DNA of 64,000 nucleotides from Modestobacter altitudinis (GTDB taxonomy: Bacteria; Actinomycetota; Actinomycetes; Mycobacteriales; Geodermatophilaceae). Positions within the stretch are counted from its first letter, which is position 1. Each line of letters starts with the position of its first letter. The notes beneath the pieces were generated by a model. The model was not told the origin of the DNA, did not search any database, and saw only the letters and a program-made list of their open reading frames with translations. This document shows, piece by piece, positions 19,704 through 29,410 of this stretch. Both the position numbers and the translations under genes were made by a program. The stretch spans positions 62,001-126,000 of the forward strand of contig NZ_SJEW01000002.1 in assembly GCF_005930475.1 (NCBI RefSeq), given 5' to 3'.

Positions 19704-20851
19704 GCCGTCCCGGCCGTGCCGACGTGGCGGCGGCGGAAGCGGCCACCGACCCGGGTGACGAGCTCGTAGTGGATGGTGTCCAGCGCGTCGGCCCACTGCT
19801 GGGCGGTCGGCTCGCCGTGGTCCCCGGCGCCCCATAGCACGACGGCGTCCCCGGGGGCGATCGGGTCGTCGCCGACGTCGAGCACGAACTGGTCCATGCA
19901 GACCCGGCCGGCGATGGTCCGCCGGGCACCGGCGGCGAGCACGGGGGCCCGGTTGCCGGCCGCCCGCGGCACACCGTCGGCGTAGCCGACCGGGACCAGC
20001 GCGAGCGTCGTCTCCGCGCCCGTCGCGTAGGTGTGGCCGTAGGAGACGCCGGTGCCGGCTGGCACCCGTTTGGTGAGCGCGACCCGGGCCTGCACGGTCA
20101 TCGCCGGGCGGAGGCCGTACTGCCCCGGGTCGCCGCCGAGCGGGTCCAGGCCGTAGACCGCGACCCCGGGGCGGACCATGTCGTACCAGGTCTCCGGCAG
20201 CGCGATGGTGGCCGCGGAGTTCGCCAGGTGCCGGCGGGCGTCGGTGAGGCCGGCCCGCCGGGCCAGCGCCACGGCCTCCTCGAACACCCGCACCTGGGCG
20301 CCGATGGTCGGGTGGGTGGGAGCGTCGGCGTAGGCCAGGTGGCTCCACAGCCCGGTGACGACGATCTCGCCCCCGGCCTGGGCCAGTGCGGCCGCGGCCA
20401 CCAGACCGGGCCAGGCCTGCGGGGGGGCGCCCTCGCGGGAGAGCCCGGTGTCGGCGAACAGCTGGACCCGGGCGGTCCGGCCGGTGGCACGGGCCGCGTC
20501 GACCACCTCGGCCAGCGCCCACTCGGCGTTGACCGACAGCTCGACGTCCGCGGTCAGGCCGGCGGCGTAGTCCTCCCCCGGCGCGTGCTGCCAGGACAGC
20601 AGCGGCGCGGTGACCCCGGCCGCGCGCAGTGCCAGCGCCTCCTCCAGCACCGTCACCCCGAGCGCGTCGGCGCCGCCGGCGAGCGCCGCACGGGCGGCGG
20701 GGACCAGGCCGTGACCGTAGGCGTCGGCCTTGACGACCGCCATCAGCGGGCGGTCCACCCGTTCGCGGAGCGCGGCGGTGTTGGCCGCGATCGCGTCCAG
20801 GTCGACGACCACCTCGGCCCGGCTGCCGAGCTCCTGCTGCACCTGTGTCAC
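19700..20851 (-). CDS. alr: Alanine racemase
   Basis: A 383-residue PLP enzyme interconverting L- and D-alanine for peptidoglycan. The PLP lysine is Lys41 in AVVKADAYGHG; the catalytic tyrosine on the other face is Tyr271 in GVSYGHTYATG. HLANSAATI and DMVRPGVAVYGLDP are family motifs. GTG 20851 starts 26 nt after the nnr stop. The next gene overlaps its end. Confidence 0.96.
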   Translation of the reverse strand: MTQVQQELGSRAEVVVDLDAIAANTAALRERVDRPLMAVVKADAYGHGLVPAARAALAGGADALGVTVLEEALALRAAGVTAPLLSWQHAPGEDYAAGLTADVELSVNAEWALAEVVDAARATGRTARVQLFADTGLSREGAPPQAWPGLVAAAALAQAGGEIVVTGLWSHLAYADAPTHPTIGAQVRVFEEAVALARRAGLTDARRHLANSAATIALPETWYDMVRPGVAVYGLDPLGGDPGQYGLRPAMTVQARVALTKRVPAGTGVSYGHTYATGAETTLALVPVGYADGVPRAAGNRAPVLAAGARRTIAGRVCMDQFVLDVGDDPIAPGDAVVLWGAGDHGEPTAQQWADALDTIHYELVTRVGGRFRRRHVGTAGTA

Positions 20852-20877
20852 GGGCCCACTCTCCCAGGCGGCCGGGA

Positions 20878-22308
20878 TCAGCCGGTCGCGCCGCGCAGCC
20901 GGGCGAGCGTCCGTGGCAGGGACCGCACCAGGTCACCGGCGATCAGCGGGCCCTGCTCGGCGGCCAGCTGCCCGGCCCGACCGTGCACGTGCGCGGCGAC
21001 CGCCGCCGCCTCCGCCGGGGCCAGCCCGCTGGCCAGGAACGCGCCGAGGACGCCCGCGAGCACGTCCCCGGTGCCGGCGGTGGCCAGCCACGAGGTGCCG
21101 GTGGCGTTGACGTAGGTGCTGCCGTCGGCGTCGGCGACCACGGTGGCGTCGCCCTTGAGCAGCACCGTGCAGCCGAGTGAGGTGGCCCCGCGGCGGGCGG
21201 CGGCGACCCGGTCGCTGCCCACCTCCCCGAAGAGCCGGGCGAACTCCCGGTCGTGCGGGGTGAGCACGGTCGGCGCCGACCGGTCCCCCACCAGCTCGGG
21301 GTGCCGGGCGACCAGGGTCAGCGCGTCGGCGTCGACGACCACCGGGAGGTCGGTGGCCAGCACCTCGGCCAGCACGCTGCGGGCGGCGTCGTCGGTGCCC
21401 ATCCCGGGTCCGACGACCCAGGCCTGCACGCGGCCGGCGGCTCCTGGCCGGCCGGAGGTGACCAGCGCCTCGGGCCAGGCTGCCTGCACGCCCCCGGCGG
21501 CGGTGCCGGCGTAGCGGACCAGGCCCGGGCGGGCGCGCAGCGCGGCGCCGGTGCAGAGCACGCCGGCGCCGGGGTAGGTGGCCGAGCCGGCGATGACGCC
21601 GACCACGCCCCGGGAGTACTTGTCGTCGCCGGCGCCGGGTGGGTCCAGGTGGACGGCGACGTCGGCGTCGGTGAGCTGCTCGGCGTCCGGTGCCGGCAGG
21701 TGCGGTCCGAGCCCGATGTCGACCAGGTGCACGGTCCCGGCGTACCCGCGGCCCGCGCCGACGACGAGACCGGTCTTCACCGCGCCGAAGGTCACCGTGT
21801 GCTGGGCGGGGAACGCCTCACCGGGCACGTCCCCGGTGTCGGCGGCGACCCCGCTGGGGACGTCGACCGCCACCAGCAGGCCGGGCCCGGCCACCGCCGC
21901 GCGCACCAGTGCCACGGCGTCGTCCCGGAGCCCACCGGAGCCGCCGATGCCGACGATCCCGTCGAGGACCAGGTCGGCCCGGGCGAGGGCGTCGGCCCCG
22001 CCGAACCGGCCGCCGGCCCGCCGGAGGGCGGCCACGCCCGCGGCGTGCGCGCGCTCGGGGGCGAGCAGCACGGCGGTGACCTGCGCCCCGCGGGCCGCGA
22101 GGGCGGCGCCGGCGAACAGCGCGTCACCGCCGTTGTCACCGGAGCCGACCAGCAGCACGACCCGGACGCCGTGCGCCCGGCCCAGCAGCCCGAGGCAGAC
22201 CGTGGCCAGCCCGGTGGCGGCGCGCTGCATGAGCACGCCGGGGCGGAGGCCGGCCATCGCGGCCTGCTCGGCGCCGCGCACCTGGGCGGCGGTGAACAGC
22301 CCGGTCAC
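20878..22308 (-). CDS. nnr: Bifunctional NAD(P)H-hydrate repair enzyme (epimerase + dehydratase)
   Basis: A 476-residue metabolite-repair enzyme. The N-terminal YjeF_N epimerase domain (about 1-215) has the NADPHX loop [15 protein letters not shown] and [12 protein letters not shown]. The C-terminal ADP-dependent dehydratase domain (about 220-476) has [38 protein letters not shown] and the ATP-site [17 protein letters not shown]. Fusion of both domains is usual in bacteria. The GTG start overlaps the acpS stop by 4 nt. AcpS-Nnr-Alr order is conserved in actinobacteria. Confidence 0.94.
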   Translation of the reverse strand: MTGLFTAAQVRGAEQAAMAGLRPGVLMQRAATGLATVCLGLLGRAHGVRVVLLVGSGDNGGDALFAGAALAARGAQVTAVLLAPERAHAAGVAALRRAGGRFGGADALARADLVLDGIVGIGGSGGLRDDAVALVRAAVAGPGLLVAVDVPSGVAADTGDVPGEAFPAQHTVTFGAVKTGLVVGAGRGYAGTVHLVDIGLGPHLPAPDAEQLTDADVAVHLDPPGAGDDKYSRGVVGVIAGSATYPGAGVLCTGAALRARPGLVRYAGTAAGGVQAAWPEALVTSGRPGAAGRVQAWVVGPGMGTDDAARSVLAEVLATDLPVVVDADALTLVARHPELVGDRSAPTVLTPHDREFARLFGEVGSDRVAAARRGATSLGCTVLLKGDATVVADADGSTYVNATGTSWLATAGTGDVLAGVLGAFLASGLAPAEAAAVAAHVHGRAGQLAAEQGPLIAGDLVRSLPRTLARLRGATG

Positions 22309-22682
22309 GGCGTGCCGCCCTCGGCGATGACCACGGCGGACGCCAGGCCTCCGTCGTGGCTGAGGGACACGTGCCAGGCGGTGACGCCGAGCTCCGCGGC
22401 CCGCTCGGCGACGGTGCCGCGGACCTCCAGGTGCGGCCGCCCCCGCTCCCCCACGACCACCTCGGCGTCGTGCCAGAGCAGGTGGCCCGGCGCGCCGAGG
22501 GCCTTGGCCAGTGCCTCCTTGGCCGCGAACCGGGCGGCCAGCGACTCACCGCTGCGCTCGGTCCCGGACGGCGTGAGCTGCTCCGCGGCGGTGAACAGCC
22601 GGTCGCGCAGCCCCGGCGTCCGGACCAGCGACGCCGCAAACCGCTCGACCGGGCACACGTCGATCCCGACCCCGATGATCAC
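22305..22682 (-). CDS. acpS: Holo-[acyl-carrier-protein] synthase AcpS
   Basis: A 125-residue phosphopantetheinyl transferase that activates acyl carrier protein. GTG 22682 gives [15 protein letters not shown], the standard start containing the Mg-binding Asp. [12 protein letters not shown] carries the second metal ligand (Glu), and [16 protein letters not shown] is the C-terminal motif. The 3' end overlaps the nnr start. A longer in-frame ATG at 22715 is less like the family. Confidence 0.93.
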   Translation of the reverse strand: MIIGVGIDVCPVERFAASLVRTPGLRDRLFTAAEQLTPSGTERSGESLAARFAAKEALAKALGAPGHLLWHDAEVVVGERGRPHLEVRGTVAERAAELGVTAWHVSLSHDGGLASAVVIAEGGTP

Positions 22683-22721
22683 GCGGTCAGTGTGCCTGGC
22701 GGCGTCCTGGCTCACCGCACG

Positions 22722-22757
22722 TGCTCCTGGCTCACGGTGTGCCGTGAGCCAGGAGCA
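22722..22757. terminator. 16 bp perfect hairpin between glmS and acpS
   Basis: Arms 22722-22737 (TGCTCCTGGCTCACGG) and 22742-22757 with a 4 nt loop. It lies 36 nt after the glmS stop and probably ends the rplM-glmS transcript or attenuates into acpS. Confidence 0.75.
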
Positions 22758-22792
22758 ACGACGATCAGGTCAGCTGATCCCGGCGCGGCCCG

Positions 22793-24655
22793 TCACTCCA
22801 CCGTGACGGACTTGGCCAGGTTGCGCGGCTGGTCGACGTCCAGGCCGCGGGTGGCGGCGATCTCGCAGGCCAGCACCTGCAGCGGCACGGTGGTGACCAC
22901 CGGGGCCAGCAGGGTCGGCGTCCGCGGCACCCGGATGAGGTGGTCGGCGAAGGGCACGACGTCCTCGTCGCCCTCCTCGGCGATCACGATGGTGCGCGCC
23001 CCGCGGGCCCGCACCTCCTGGATGTTGCTGACCACCTTGCCGTGCACCGACTCGCGGCTCAGCGGCGACGGGACGATCACCACGACCGGGGTGCCCTGGT
23101 CGATGAGCGCGATCGACCCGTGCTTGAGCTCGCCGGCCGCGAAGCCCTCCGCGTGGATGTAGGCCAGCTCCTTGAGCTTGAGCGCACCCTCGAGGGCCAC
23201 CGGGTAGCCGACGTGCCGGCCGAGGAAGAGCAGGGTGCCCTCGGTGGCCAGGGACCGGGCGAGCTCGCGGACTGGCTCCATGGTGGTGAGCACCTCGGTC
23301 ACCTTGTCCGGCAGCGCGCGCAGGTCGTCGACGATCGCGGCGACCTCGTCGGCGTACTTGACCCCGCGGACCTGGGCGAGGAAGGCACCGACCAGGTAGC
23401 AGGCGACGACCTGGGTCAGGAACCCCTTGGTCGAGGCGACGGCGACCTCGGGACCGGCGTGGGTGTACAGGACGGCGTCGGACTCCCGCGGGATGGTCGA
23501 CCCGTTGGCGTTGCAGATGGCCAGCACCTTGGCCTTCTGCTCCTTGGCGTGCCGCAGCGCCATCAGCGTGTCCATCGTCTCGCCGGACTGGCTGACCACC
23601 ACGACCAGCGTGGAGCGGTCCAGCACCGGGTCGCGGTAGCGGAACTCGCTGGCCAGCTCGACCTCGACCGGGATCCGGGTCCAGTGCTCGATGGCGTACT
23701 TGGCGATCAGCCCGGCGTGGTAGGCCGTGCCGCAGGCGACGACGAAGACCTTGTCGACGTCGCGCAGCTCCTGCTCGGACAGCCGCAGCTCGTCCAGGAC
23801 CAGCGCGCCGGTGTCGCTCAGCCGGCCCAGCAGCGTGTCGGCGACCGCCTTGGGCTGCTCGGCGATCTCCTTGAGCATGAACCAGTCGTAGCCGTCCTTC
23901 TCGGCGGCCGCGGCGTCCCAGTCGACGCTGTAGGCGGTGGGCTCCACGACGGTGCCGGTGAAGTCGGTGACCGTCACCCCGCGCTCGCGGTGCAGCTCGA
24001 CGACCTGGTCCTGGCCGAGCTCGAGGGCGTTGCGGGTGTGCGCGATGAACGCGGCGACGTCGGAGCCGAGGAAGTACTCGCCCTCGCCGACACCGACGAC
24101 CAGCGGGCTGTTCCGCCGCGAGGCGACGAGCGTGTCGGGCTCCGCGGCGTGCGTGGCGACCAGGGTGAAGGCGCCCTCCAGCTGACGGCTGACCGCGCGC
24201 ATCGCCTCGGCCAGTCGGCCCGGCCCGGCCGGGGTCTCGGCGTAGACCGCCGCGAGCAGGTGGGCGACCACCTCGGTGTCGGTCTCGGAGGAGAACTCGA
24301 CACCGGTCGCCTCGATCTCGGCGCGCAGCGGGACGAAGTTCTCGATGATGCCGTTGTGGACGACGGCGACCTGGCCGTCGGCCGACACGTGCGGGTGCGC
24401 GTTCCGGTCGGTCGGGCCGCCGTGGGTGGCCCAGCGGGTGTGCCCGATCCCGATCGTCGAGGCCGGCAGCGCCTCCTCGATGAGCACCTTCTCCAGGTTG
24501 GCCAGCTTGCCGGCCTTCTTGGCGGTGCTCAGCCGTCCGTCGGACAGGACGGCGACGCCTGCCGAGTCGTAACCCCGGTACTCCAGCCGGCGCAGGCCCT
24601 CCAGGACGACGTCCAGGGAGTCCTGCGGACCGACGTAACCCACGATGCCGCACAT
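22793..24655 (-). CDS. glmS: Glutamine--fructose-6-phosphate aminotransferase
   Basis: A 620-residue enzyme making glucosamine-6-phosphate, the first step to UDP-GlcNAc. The N-terminal glutaminase begins MCGIVGYVG with Cys2 (after Met removal, Cys1) as nucleophile and has GHTRWATHGGPT. Two SIS sugar-isomerase domains follow (VVACGTAYHAGLIAKY, VVSQSGETMDT), and the C-terminus RNLAKSVTVE carries the conserved Lys. A TATCGT hexamer ends 7 nt before the ATG, so the mRNA may be nearly leaderless. glmM lies 58 nt upstream. Confidence 0.97.
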   Translation of the reverse strand: MCGIVGYVGPQDSLDVVLEGLRRLEYRGYDSAGVAVLSDGRLSTAKKAGKLANLEKVLIEEALPASTIGIGHTRWATHGGPTDRNAHPHVSADGQVAVVHNGIIENFVPLRAEIEATGVEFSSETDTEVVAHLLAAVYAETPAGPGRLAEAMRAVSRQLEGAFTLVATHAAEPDTLVASRRNSPLVVGVGEGEYFLGSDVAAFIAHTRNALELGQDQVVELHRERGVTVTDFTGTVVEPTAYSVDWDAAAAEKDGYDWFMLKEIAEQPKAVADTLLGRLSDTGALVLDELRLSEQELRDVDKVFVVACGTAYHAGLIAKYAIEHWTRIPVEVELASEFRYRDPVLDRSTLVVVVSQSGETMDTLMALRHAKEQKAKVLAICNANGSTIPRESDAVLYTHAGPEVAVASTKGFLTQVVACYLVGAFLAQVRGVKYADEVAAIVDDLRALPDKVTEVLTTMEPVRELARSLATEGTLLFLGRHVGYPVALEGALKLKELAYIHAEGFAAGELKHGSIALIDQGTPVVVIVPSPLSRESVHGKVVSNIQEVRARGARTIVIAEEGDEDVVPFADHLIRVPRTPTLLAPVVTTVPLQVLACEIAATRGLDVDQPRNLAKSVTVE

Positions 24656-24662
24656 TCGCCTG

Positions 24663-24668
24663 ACGATA
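24663..24668 (-). promoter_or_regulatory. Possible -10 element for glmS
   Basis: TATCGT with a preceding CGG lies 7 nt before the glmS ATG. The matching -35 region is weak. If used, transcription would start at or next to the start codon. Confidence 0.35.
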
Positions 24669-24713
24669 CCGGCGGTGAGGGGGTCACAGCCTCACACCAT
24701 GGGGTGGAGGTCG

Positions 24714-26057
24714 TCACCTCGTGGCGGCGACGACCTCGGCCAGCCGCGCGGCGACGGCGTCGGCCTGCTCCTGGGTGGGGGCCTCGACCATCACCCGGAC
24801 CAGCTGCTCGGTGCCCGAGGGGCGCAGCAGGACCCGGCCGGTGTCACCGAGCTCGGCCTCGACGTCGTTGACCGCCGCGGCGACCTCGTCGCTCGCCGCG
24901 ACCGCCAGCCGGTCGGTGACCGGCACGTTGACCAGCGTCTGCGGCAGCCGGTGCACCACCGAGGCGAGCTCGGCGAGCGAGGCGCCGGTGGCGCTCATCC
25001 GGGACAGCAGCGCCAGGCCGGTGAGCAGCCCGTCGCCGGTGGTGGCCCAGTCCAGGAAGACCAGGTGACCGCTCTGCTCGCCACCGAGGGACAAGCCCCG
25101 CGAGTGCAGCGCCTCCAGCACGTACCGGTCGCCGACCGCCGTCGTCTGCACCGCGATGCCGGCCTGCCGCATGGTGTGGTGGAAGCCGAGGTTGCTCATC
25201 ACGGTGGCGACGACGGTGTCGTTGGTCAGGTTGCCGCTCTCGTGCAGCGCCAGGGCGCAGATCGCCAGGATCGCGTCGCCGTCGACGACGTCGCCCTGGG
25301 CGGTGACGGCCAGGCAGCGGTCGGCGTCGCCGTCGTGGGCGATGCCGATGTCCGCGCCGTGCCGGGCGACGGCCTCCTTCAGCGGACCCAGGTGGGTCGA
25401 GCCGATGCCGTCGTTGATGTTCCAGCCGTCGGGCTCGCCACCGATGACCTGCACCTGGGCACCGGCCCGGCGGTAGACCTCGGGGGCGGCGCGAGAGGCC
25501 GCACCGTGCGCGCAGTCGACGACCACGCGCAGCCCGCGCAGCGGCTCGCGCAGCGCCGACAGCACGTGGGCGGTGTAGTCCTCGGCCGCGCCGTCCAGGT
25601 CACGGACGCGGCCGATGCCCCCGCCCGTCGGGCGGTGGTCGATGCCCTCGCGCCCGGCGATGCGCCGCTCGATCGCTGCCTCGACGGCGTCGGGCAGCTT
25701 GTGCCCACCCCGGCTGAACAACTTGATGCCGTTGTCGGGCATCGGGTTGTGGCTGGCCGAGATCATGACGCCGAGGTCGGCCTCGGTGCGGCCGGTGAGG
25801 TGGGCGATGGCCGGCGTCGGCAGCACGCCAGCGCGGAGCACCTCGGCCCCGGCGCTGGCCAGGCCGGCGACCACCGCCGCCTCGAGCATCTCCCCGCTCG
25901 CGCGGGGGTCGCGGCCGACGACCGCGACGGGACGCGAGGTCCCGTCGCGGTCGGCGAGCACGCTGGCGGCCGCCCGGGCCACCGAGAGCGCCAGTTCCGG
26001 CGTCAGATCGGCGTTGGCCAGGCCACGGACGCCATCGGTCCCGAACAGGCGACCCAC
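24714..26057 (-). CDS. glmM: Phosphoglucosamine mutase
   Basis: A 447-residue enzyme converting glucosamine-6-P to glucosamine-1-P. The N-terminus [15 protein letters not shown] and the phosphoserine loop [12 protein letters not shown] (Ser102) are diagnostic, with the metal loop DGDADRC and the C-terminal phosphate-binding [15 protein letters not shown] 26057 lies 11 nt after the rpsI stop, so glmM is cotranscribed with rplM-rpsI. glmS follows, so the two consecutive pathway steps are adjacent. Confidence 0.97.
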   Translation of the reverse strand: MGRLFGTDGVRGLANADLTPELALSVARAAASVLADRDGTSRPVAVVGRDPRASGEMLEAAVVAGLASAGAEVLRAGVLPTPAIAHLTGRTEADLGVMISASHNPMPDNGIKLFSRGGHKLPDAVEAAIERRIAGREGIDHRPTGGGIGRVRDLDGAAEDYTAHVLSALREPLRGLRVVVDCAHGAASRAAPEVYRRAGAQVQVIGGEPDGWNINDGIGSTHLGPLKEAVARHGADIGIAHDGDADRCLAVTAQGDVVDGDAILAICALALHESGNLTNDTVVATVMSNLGFHHTMRQAGIAVQTTAVGDRYVLEALHSRGLSLGGEQSGHLVFLDWATTGDGLLTGLALLSRMSATGASLAELASVVHRLPQTLVNVPVTDRLAVAASDEVAAAVNDVEAELGDTGRVLLRPSGTEQLVRVMVEAPTQEQADAVAARLAEVVAATR

Positions 26058-26068
26058 GGACGTACCGG

Positions 26069-26488
26069 TCAGCGCTTGGAGTACTGGGGCGCCTTGCGGG
26101 CCTTCTTCAGCCCGTACTTCTTGCGCTCGGTGACACGGGGGTCACGAGTCAGGAAGCCGGCCTTCTTCAGCGCCGGGCGGTCGTCGGGCTCGATCTCGAT
26201 GAGCGCGCGGGCGATCGCCAGGCGCAGCGCGCCGGCCTGACCACTGACGCCGCCACCGTGCAGGATGCCGACGACGTCGTACTGCTCGCCCTTCTCCAGG
26301 ATCACGAACGGCTCACGGATGAGCTGCTGGTGCACCTTGTTGGGGAAGTACTCCTCGATGGTGCGGCCGTTGAGCTTGAACTGGCCGGTGCCGGGGAGGA
26401 GACGCACCCGGACGATGGCCTCCTTGCGACGGCCGACGGTCTGGATGGGACGCCCGTCGGCGTCGGTCACGGTCAGTGCGCTGGTCAC
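26069..26488 (-). CDS. rpsI: 30S ribosomal protein S9
   Basis: A 139-residue protein with a roughly 15-residue N-terminal extension over the E. coli length. [18 protein letters not shown] and the basic tail [18 protein letters not shown], which reaches the P-site tRNA, identify it. GTG 26488 overlaps the rplM stop by 4 nt. Second gene of the rplM-rpsI-glmM unit. Confidence 0.97.
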   Translation of the reverse strand: MTSALTVTDADGRPIQTVGRRKEAIVRVRLLPGTGQFKLNGRTIEEYFPNKVHQQLIREPFVILEKGEQYDVVGILHGGGVSGQAGALRLAIARALIEIEPDDRPALKKAGFLTRDPRVTERKKYGLKKARKAPQYSKR

Positions 26489-26937
26489 TGGGCCACCTGC
26501 TTGATCTCGAAGGTCTGGGGCTGCTGGGCGGAGTGCGGGTGCTCAGGCCCGGCGTAGACCTTGAGCTTGGAGAGCATCTGCCGGCCCAGCGTGTTGTGCG
26601 GCAGCATCCCCTTGACGGCGCGCTCGATGACGCGGTCGGGGCGGGTCTTCAGCTCGTCGCCGACGTTGATCGCCCGCAGACCACCCGGGTAGCCGGAGTG
26701 CCGGTAGGCGATCTTGGCGTCGCGCTTGGAGCCGGTGAGGGCCACCTTGCCCGCGTTGACGATGACGACGAAGTCGCCGGCGTCGACGTGCGGAGCGAAC
26801 TGGGGCTTGTGCTTGCCGCGCAGGAGGATCGCGGTCTGGCTGGCGAGTCGACCGAGCACCACGTCGGTGGCGTCGATGACGTGCCAGGCCCGGGTGATCT
26901 CACCGGGCTTGGGGGCGTACGTGCGCACGAGGCTCAC
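26485..26937 (-). CDS. rplM: 50S ribosomal protein L13
   Basis: A 150-residue early-assembly protein of the large subunit. GTG 26937 with a GAAGGA site upstream gives [38 protein letters not shown] and [21 protein letters not shown] are family motifs. The upstream in-frame extension is Arg-rich and unlikely. It heads the leftward unit rplM-rpsI-glmM-glmS. Confidence 0.97.
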   Translation of the reverse strand: MSLVRTYAPKPGEITRAWHVIDATDVVLGRLASQTAILLRGKHKPQFAPHVDAGDFVVIVNAGKVALTGSKRDAKIAYRHSGYPGGLRAINVGDELKTRPDRVIERAVKGMLPHNTLGRQMLSKLKVYAGPEHPHSAQQPQTFEIKQVAQ

Positions 26938-27066
26938 TGTCCTTCGTCGTCGTCTGGCGGGCGGCTGGTGGAGTCGCCTCACCGAACACGGGAGACGTGA
27001 GGCAGCCCGATCAGATCGAGGGCCCCGGGCACGCGCGCACCAGCCGGCGTCGCGCACCAACCGAGC

Positions 27067-27072
27067 ACGATA
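27067..27072 (-). promoter_or_regulatory. Possible extended -10 of rplM
   Basis: TGGTATCGT on the minus strand, just beyond the carbonic anhydrase stop, could be an extended -10. No good -35 is visible. It predicts a leader of about 120 nt for rplM. Confidence 0.35.
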
Positions 27073-27082
27073 CCAGCCGAGC

Positions 27083-27568
27083 TCAGTCGACCTCGCGGAG
27101 CCGACCGGTCGCGACGTCGTAGACGGTGCCGCGCACCTCGTGCGACAGCAGGTAGGGGCTCTCGCGGACCAGCCGCATGGACTCCCGGACGTCGGCGTCC
27201 ACGTCGGTGAAGGTGCGGGTGGCCCACGGCGGGCGGCGGCCGGTGGCCCGCTCGACGGTGTCGGCGAAGGCGACGTCGTCGGTGGTCTGCAACCCGCAGT
27301 CGGTGTGGTGGACCAGGACGATCTCGCGCGTGCCCAGTGCGTGCTGGCTGAGGGTCAGCGACCGGATGACGTCCTCGGTGATGACGCCGCCGGCGTTGCG
27401 GATGACGTGCGCGTCCCCGATCTCCAGGCCCAGCACCCCGAACAACGGGATCCGGGAGTCCATGCACGCCACGACGGCGACCTTCCGCGCCGGGCGCACC
27501 GGCCTGCTGCCCCCGAACTGCCCGGCCCACCGCTCGTTCGCCTCGAGCATCCGGTCGATCTCGGCCAC
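27083..27568 (-). CDS. Beta-class carbonic anhydrase
   Basis: A 161-residue beta carbonic anhydrase-like enzyme interconverting CO2 and bicarbonate. Zinc ligands are Cys35 and, in VHHTDCG, His88 and Cys91; the Asp37-Arg39 dyad is present in [24 protein letters not shown] is a family signature. GTG 27568. Its length matches the small actinobacterial subgroup resembling Mycobacterium Rv1284. Divergent from moeA by about 80 nt. Confidence 0.9.
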   Translation of the reverse strand: MAEIDRMLEANERWAGQFGGSRPVRPARKVAVVACMDSRIPLFGVLGLEIGDAHVIRNAGGVITEDVIRSLTLSQHALGTREIVLVHHTDCGLQTTDDVAFADTVERATGRRPPWATRTFTDVDADVRESMRLVRESPYLLSHEVRGTVYDVATGRLREVD

Positions 27569-27648
27569 GTCTCCTCCTCGCTCCCTGCGCTGCCGCCGGA
27601 ACGCTAACCGCTGTGCCCCCGGTCGCGCCCATCGGCCAGGATGGACGG

Positions 27649-28854
27649 GTGCGCACGGTCGAGGAACACCAGGCGGTGGTGACCGGGCTGCTCGCCGCCC
27701 TGCCGGTCGAGGAGGTCCCGCTCGCGGCGGCAGCCGGGCGGGTGGTCGCCCGCGACCTGCCCGCGCTGGTCTCGCTGCCCGGGTTCGCCAACTCCGCGAT
27801 GGACGGCTACGCCGCCCGGCACGCCGAGGTCAGGACGGCGAGCGAGGCGGCTCCCGTCCGGCTGCCCGTCGGCGCCGACCTCCCCGCGGGCCGCACCGAC
27901 ATCCCCCCGTTGCTCCCCGGCACGGTGCACCGGATCATGACCGGCGCCCCGCTGCCCGAGGGTGCCGACGTCGTCGTCCCGGTGGAGCGCACCGACGGGG
28001 CCACCGACGTCGTCACCATCTCCGGCTCCCCGGAGGTCGGCACCCACCTGCGGCACGCCGGGGAGGACATCCGCGCCGGTGACCTGGCGCTGCCGGCCGG
28101 GACCGCCCTGGGCGCGGCACAGCTCGGCCTCGCCGCGGCCGTCGGGTACGCGGCGGTGCCGGTGCGCCGGCGTCCCCGGGTGCTGGTGCTCTCCACCGGC
28201 AGCGAGCTGGTCGAGCCCGGCCGGCCGCTGCAGCCCGGGCAGATCTACGAGTCGAACTCGGTGCTGCTCGCCGCCGCCGTCGCCGACGCAGGGGGCGACG
28301 CCGCGACGCTGCACTTCGTCCCCGACGACGTCGACCAGTTCCTCACCACCGTGCGGGCCGAGCTGGCCGGCGCGGACCTGCTGGTCACCAGCGGTGGCGT
28401 GAGCGCCGGCGCCTACGAGGTGGTCAAGGACGCCTTCCGCGGGCTGGGCACGGTGGAGTTCGCCAAGGTCGCGATGCAGCCCGGTGGGCCGCAGGGCGCG
28501 GGCACCGTCGACGGGGTCCCGGTCGTCACCCTGCCGGGCAACCCGGTGAGCTCGTTCGTCTCCTTCGAGGTGTTCGTGCGCCCGGCCCTGCGCCGCGCGC
28601 TCGGGCACACCTCCCCCGACCGGCTGCGCACCACCGCCCGGCTGACCACGGCGCTGCGCTCCCCCGCCGGTCGCCGGCAGTTCCTGCGCGGCCGCTTCGA
28701 CGGCGAGGTCGTCACCCAGGTCGGCGGGCCGGGGTCGCACCTGGTCGCCCACCTGGCGCGCGCCAACTGCCTGGTCGTCGTCCCCGAGGACGTCACCGAG
28801 CTGCCTGAGGGCGCCGAGGTCGTCGTCGTCCTGATCGAAGGAGCCCTCCAGTGA
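27649..28854 (+). CDS. moeA: Molybdopterin molybdenumtransferase MoeA
   Basis: A 401-residue enzyme inserting molybdate into adenylated molybdopterin. It contains LPGFANSAMDGYA (about 39-51), RIMTGAPLPEGADVVV, the MoCF-binding domain with QIYESNSVLLAAAV and LVTSGGVSAGAYEVVK, and LPGNPVSSFVSFEVFVRP. GTG 27649 is preceded by AGGATGG; an in-frame GTG at 27613 would add 12 residues. First of moeA-moaC-mogA. Confidence 0.93.
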   Translation: MRTVEEHQAVVTGLLAALPVEEVPLAAAAGRVVARDLPALVSLPGFANSAMDGYAARHAEVRTASEAAPVRLPVGADLPAGRTDIPPLLPGTVHRIMTGAPLPEGADVVVPVERTDGATDVVTISGSPEVGTHLRHAGEDIRAGDLALPAGTALGAAQLGLAAAVGYAAVPVRRRPRVLVLSTGSELVEPGRPLQPGQIYESNSVLLAAAVADAGGDAATLHFVPDDVDQFLTTVRAELAGADLLVTSGGVSAGAYEVVKDAFRGLGTVEFAKVAMQPGGPQGAGTVDGVPVVTLPGNPVSSFVSFEVFVRPALRRALGHTSPDRLRTTARLTTALRSPAGRRQFLRGRFDGEVVTQVGGPGSHLVAHLARANCLVVVPEDVTELPEGAEVVVVLIEGALQ

Positions 28855-28924
28855 GTCGACGCCTGCGCGAGCATCGCAGGGAGCGCCAGCGACCGAGGAG
28901 CGGAACGCTGACGGAGACGAACGG

Positions 28925-29410
28925 ATGTGTACTGCAATGACCGAGGCACGACTGACCCACGTCGACGAGACCGGCGCCGCCCGGATGGTCGACGTCACCG
29001 CCAAGACGGTGACCGAGCGGGTGGCGACGGCGGCCGGCCGGGTCCTGGTGAGCCCGGAGGTCATCGAGTTGCTGCGCGGAGCGGGCGTGCCCAAGGGCGA
29101 CGCGATCGCGGTGGCCCGGATCGCCGGGATCATGGGTGCCAAGCGGACGCCGGACCTGGTGCCGCTGTGCCACCCGATCGCCCTGCACGGGGTGACCGTG
29201 GACGTCGAGGTCGCCGACGACGCCGTGGAGATCACCGCCACCGCCCGCACCGCCGACCGCACGGGGGTGGAGATGGAGGCGCTGACCTCGGTCGCCGTCG
29301 CCGGGCTCACCGTCATCGACATGGTCAAGGCCGTCGACCCGCGGGCGGTCATCACCGACGTCCGGCTGCTCAGCAAGTCCGGCGGCAAGAAGGGCGACTG
29401 GGTCCGGTGA
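28925..29410 (+). CDS. moaC: Cyclic pyranopterin monophosphate synthase MoaC
   Basis: A 161-residue enzyme completing the first stage of molybdopterin synthesis. LTHVDETGAARMVDVTAK, LVPLCHPIALHG and VEMEALTSVAVAGLTVIDMVKA are diagnostic, and KSGGKKGDW closes the protein. ATG 28925 has GGAG 8 nt upstream; ATG 28937 would remove four residues. A 70 nt gap separates it from moeA, and the next gene overlaps its stop. Confidence 0.95.
   Translation: MCTAMTEARLTHVDETGAARMVDVTAKTVTERVATAAGRVLVSPEVIELLRGAGVPKGDAIAVARIAGIMGAKRTPDLVPLCHPIALHGVTVDVEVADDAVEITATARTADRTGVEMEALTSVAVAGLTVIDMVKAVDPRAVITDVRLLSKSGGKKGDWVR

Noticed and set aside
28855-28924. Small RNA or gene in the moeA-moaC gap
   Set aside because: 70 bp of GC-rich DNA with no clear fold or coding pattern; only the moaC ribosome binding site could be recognised.
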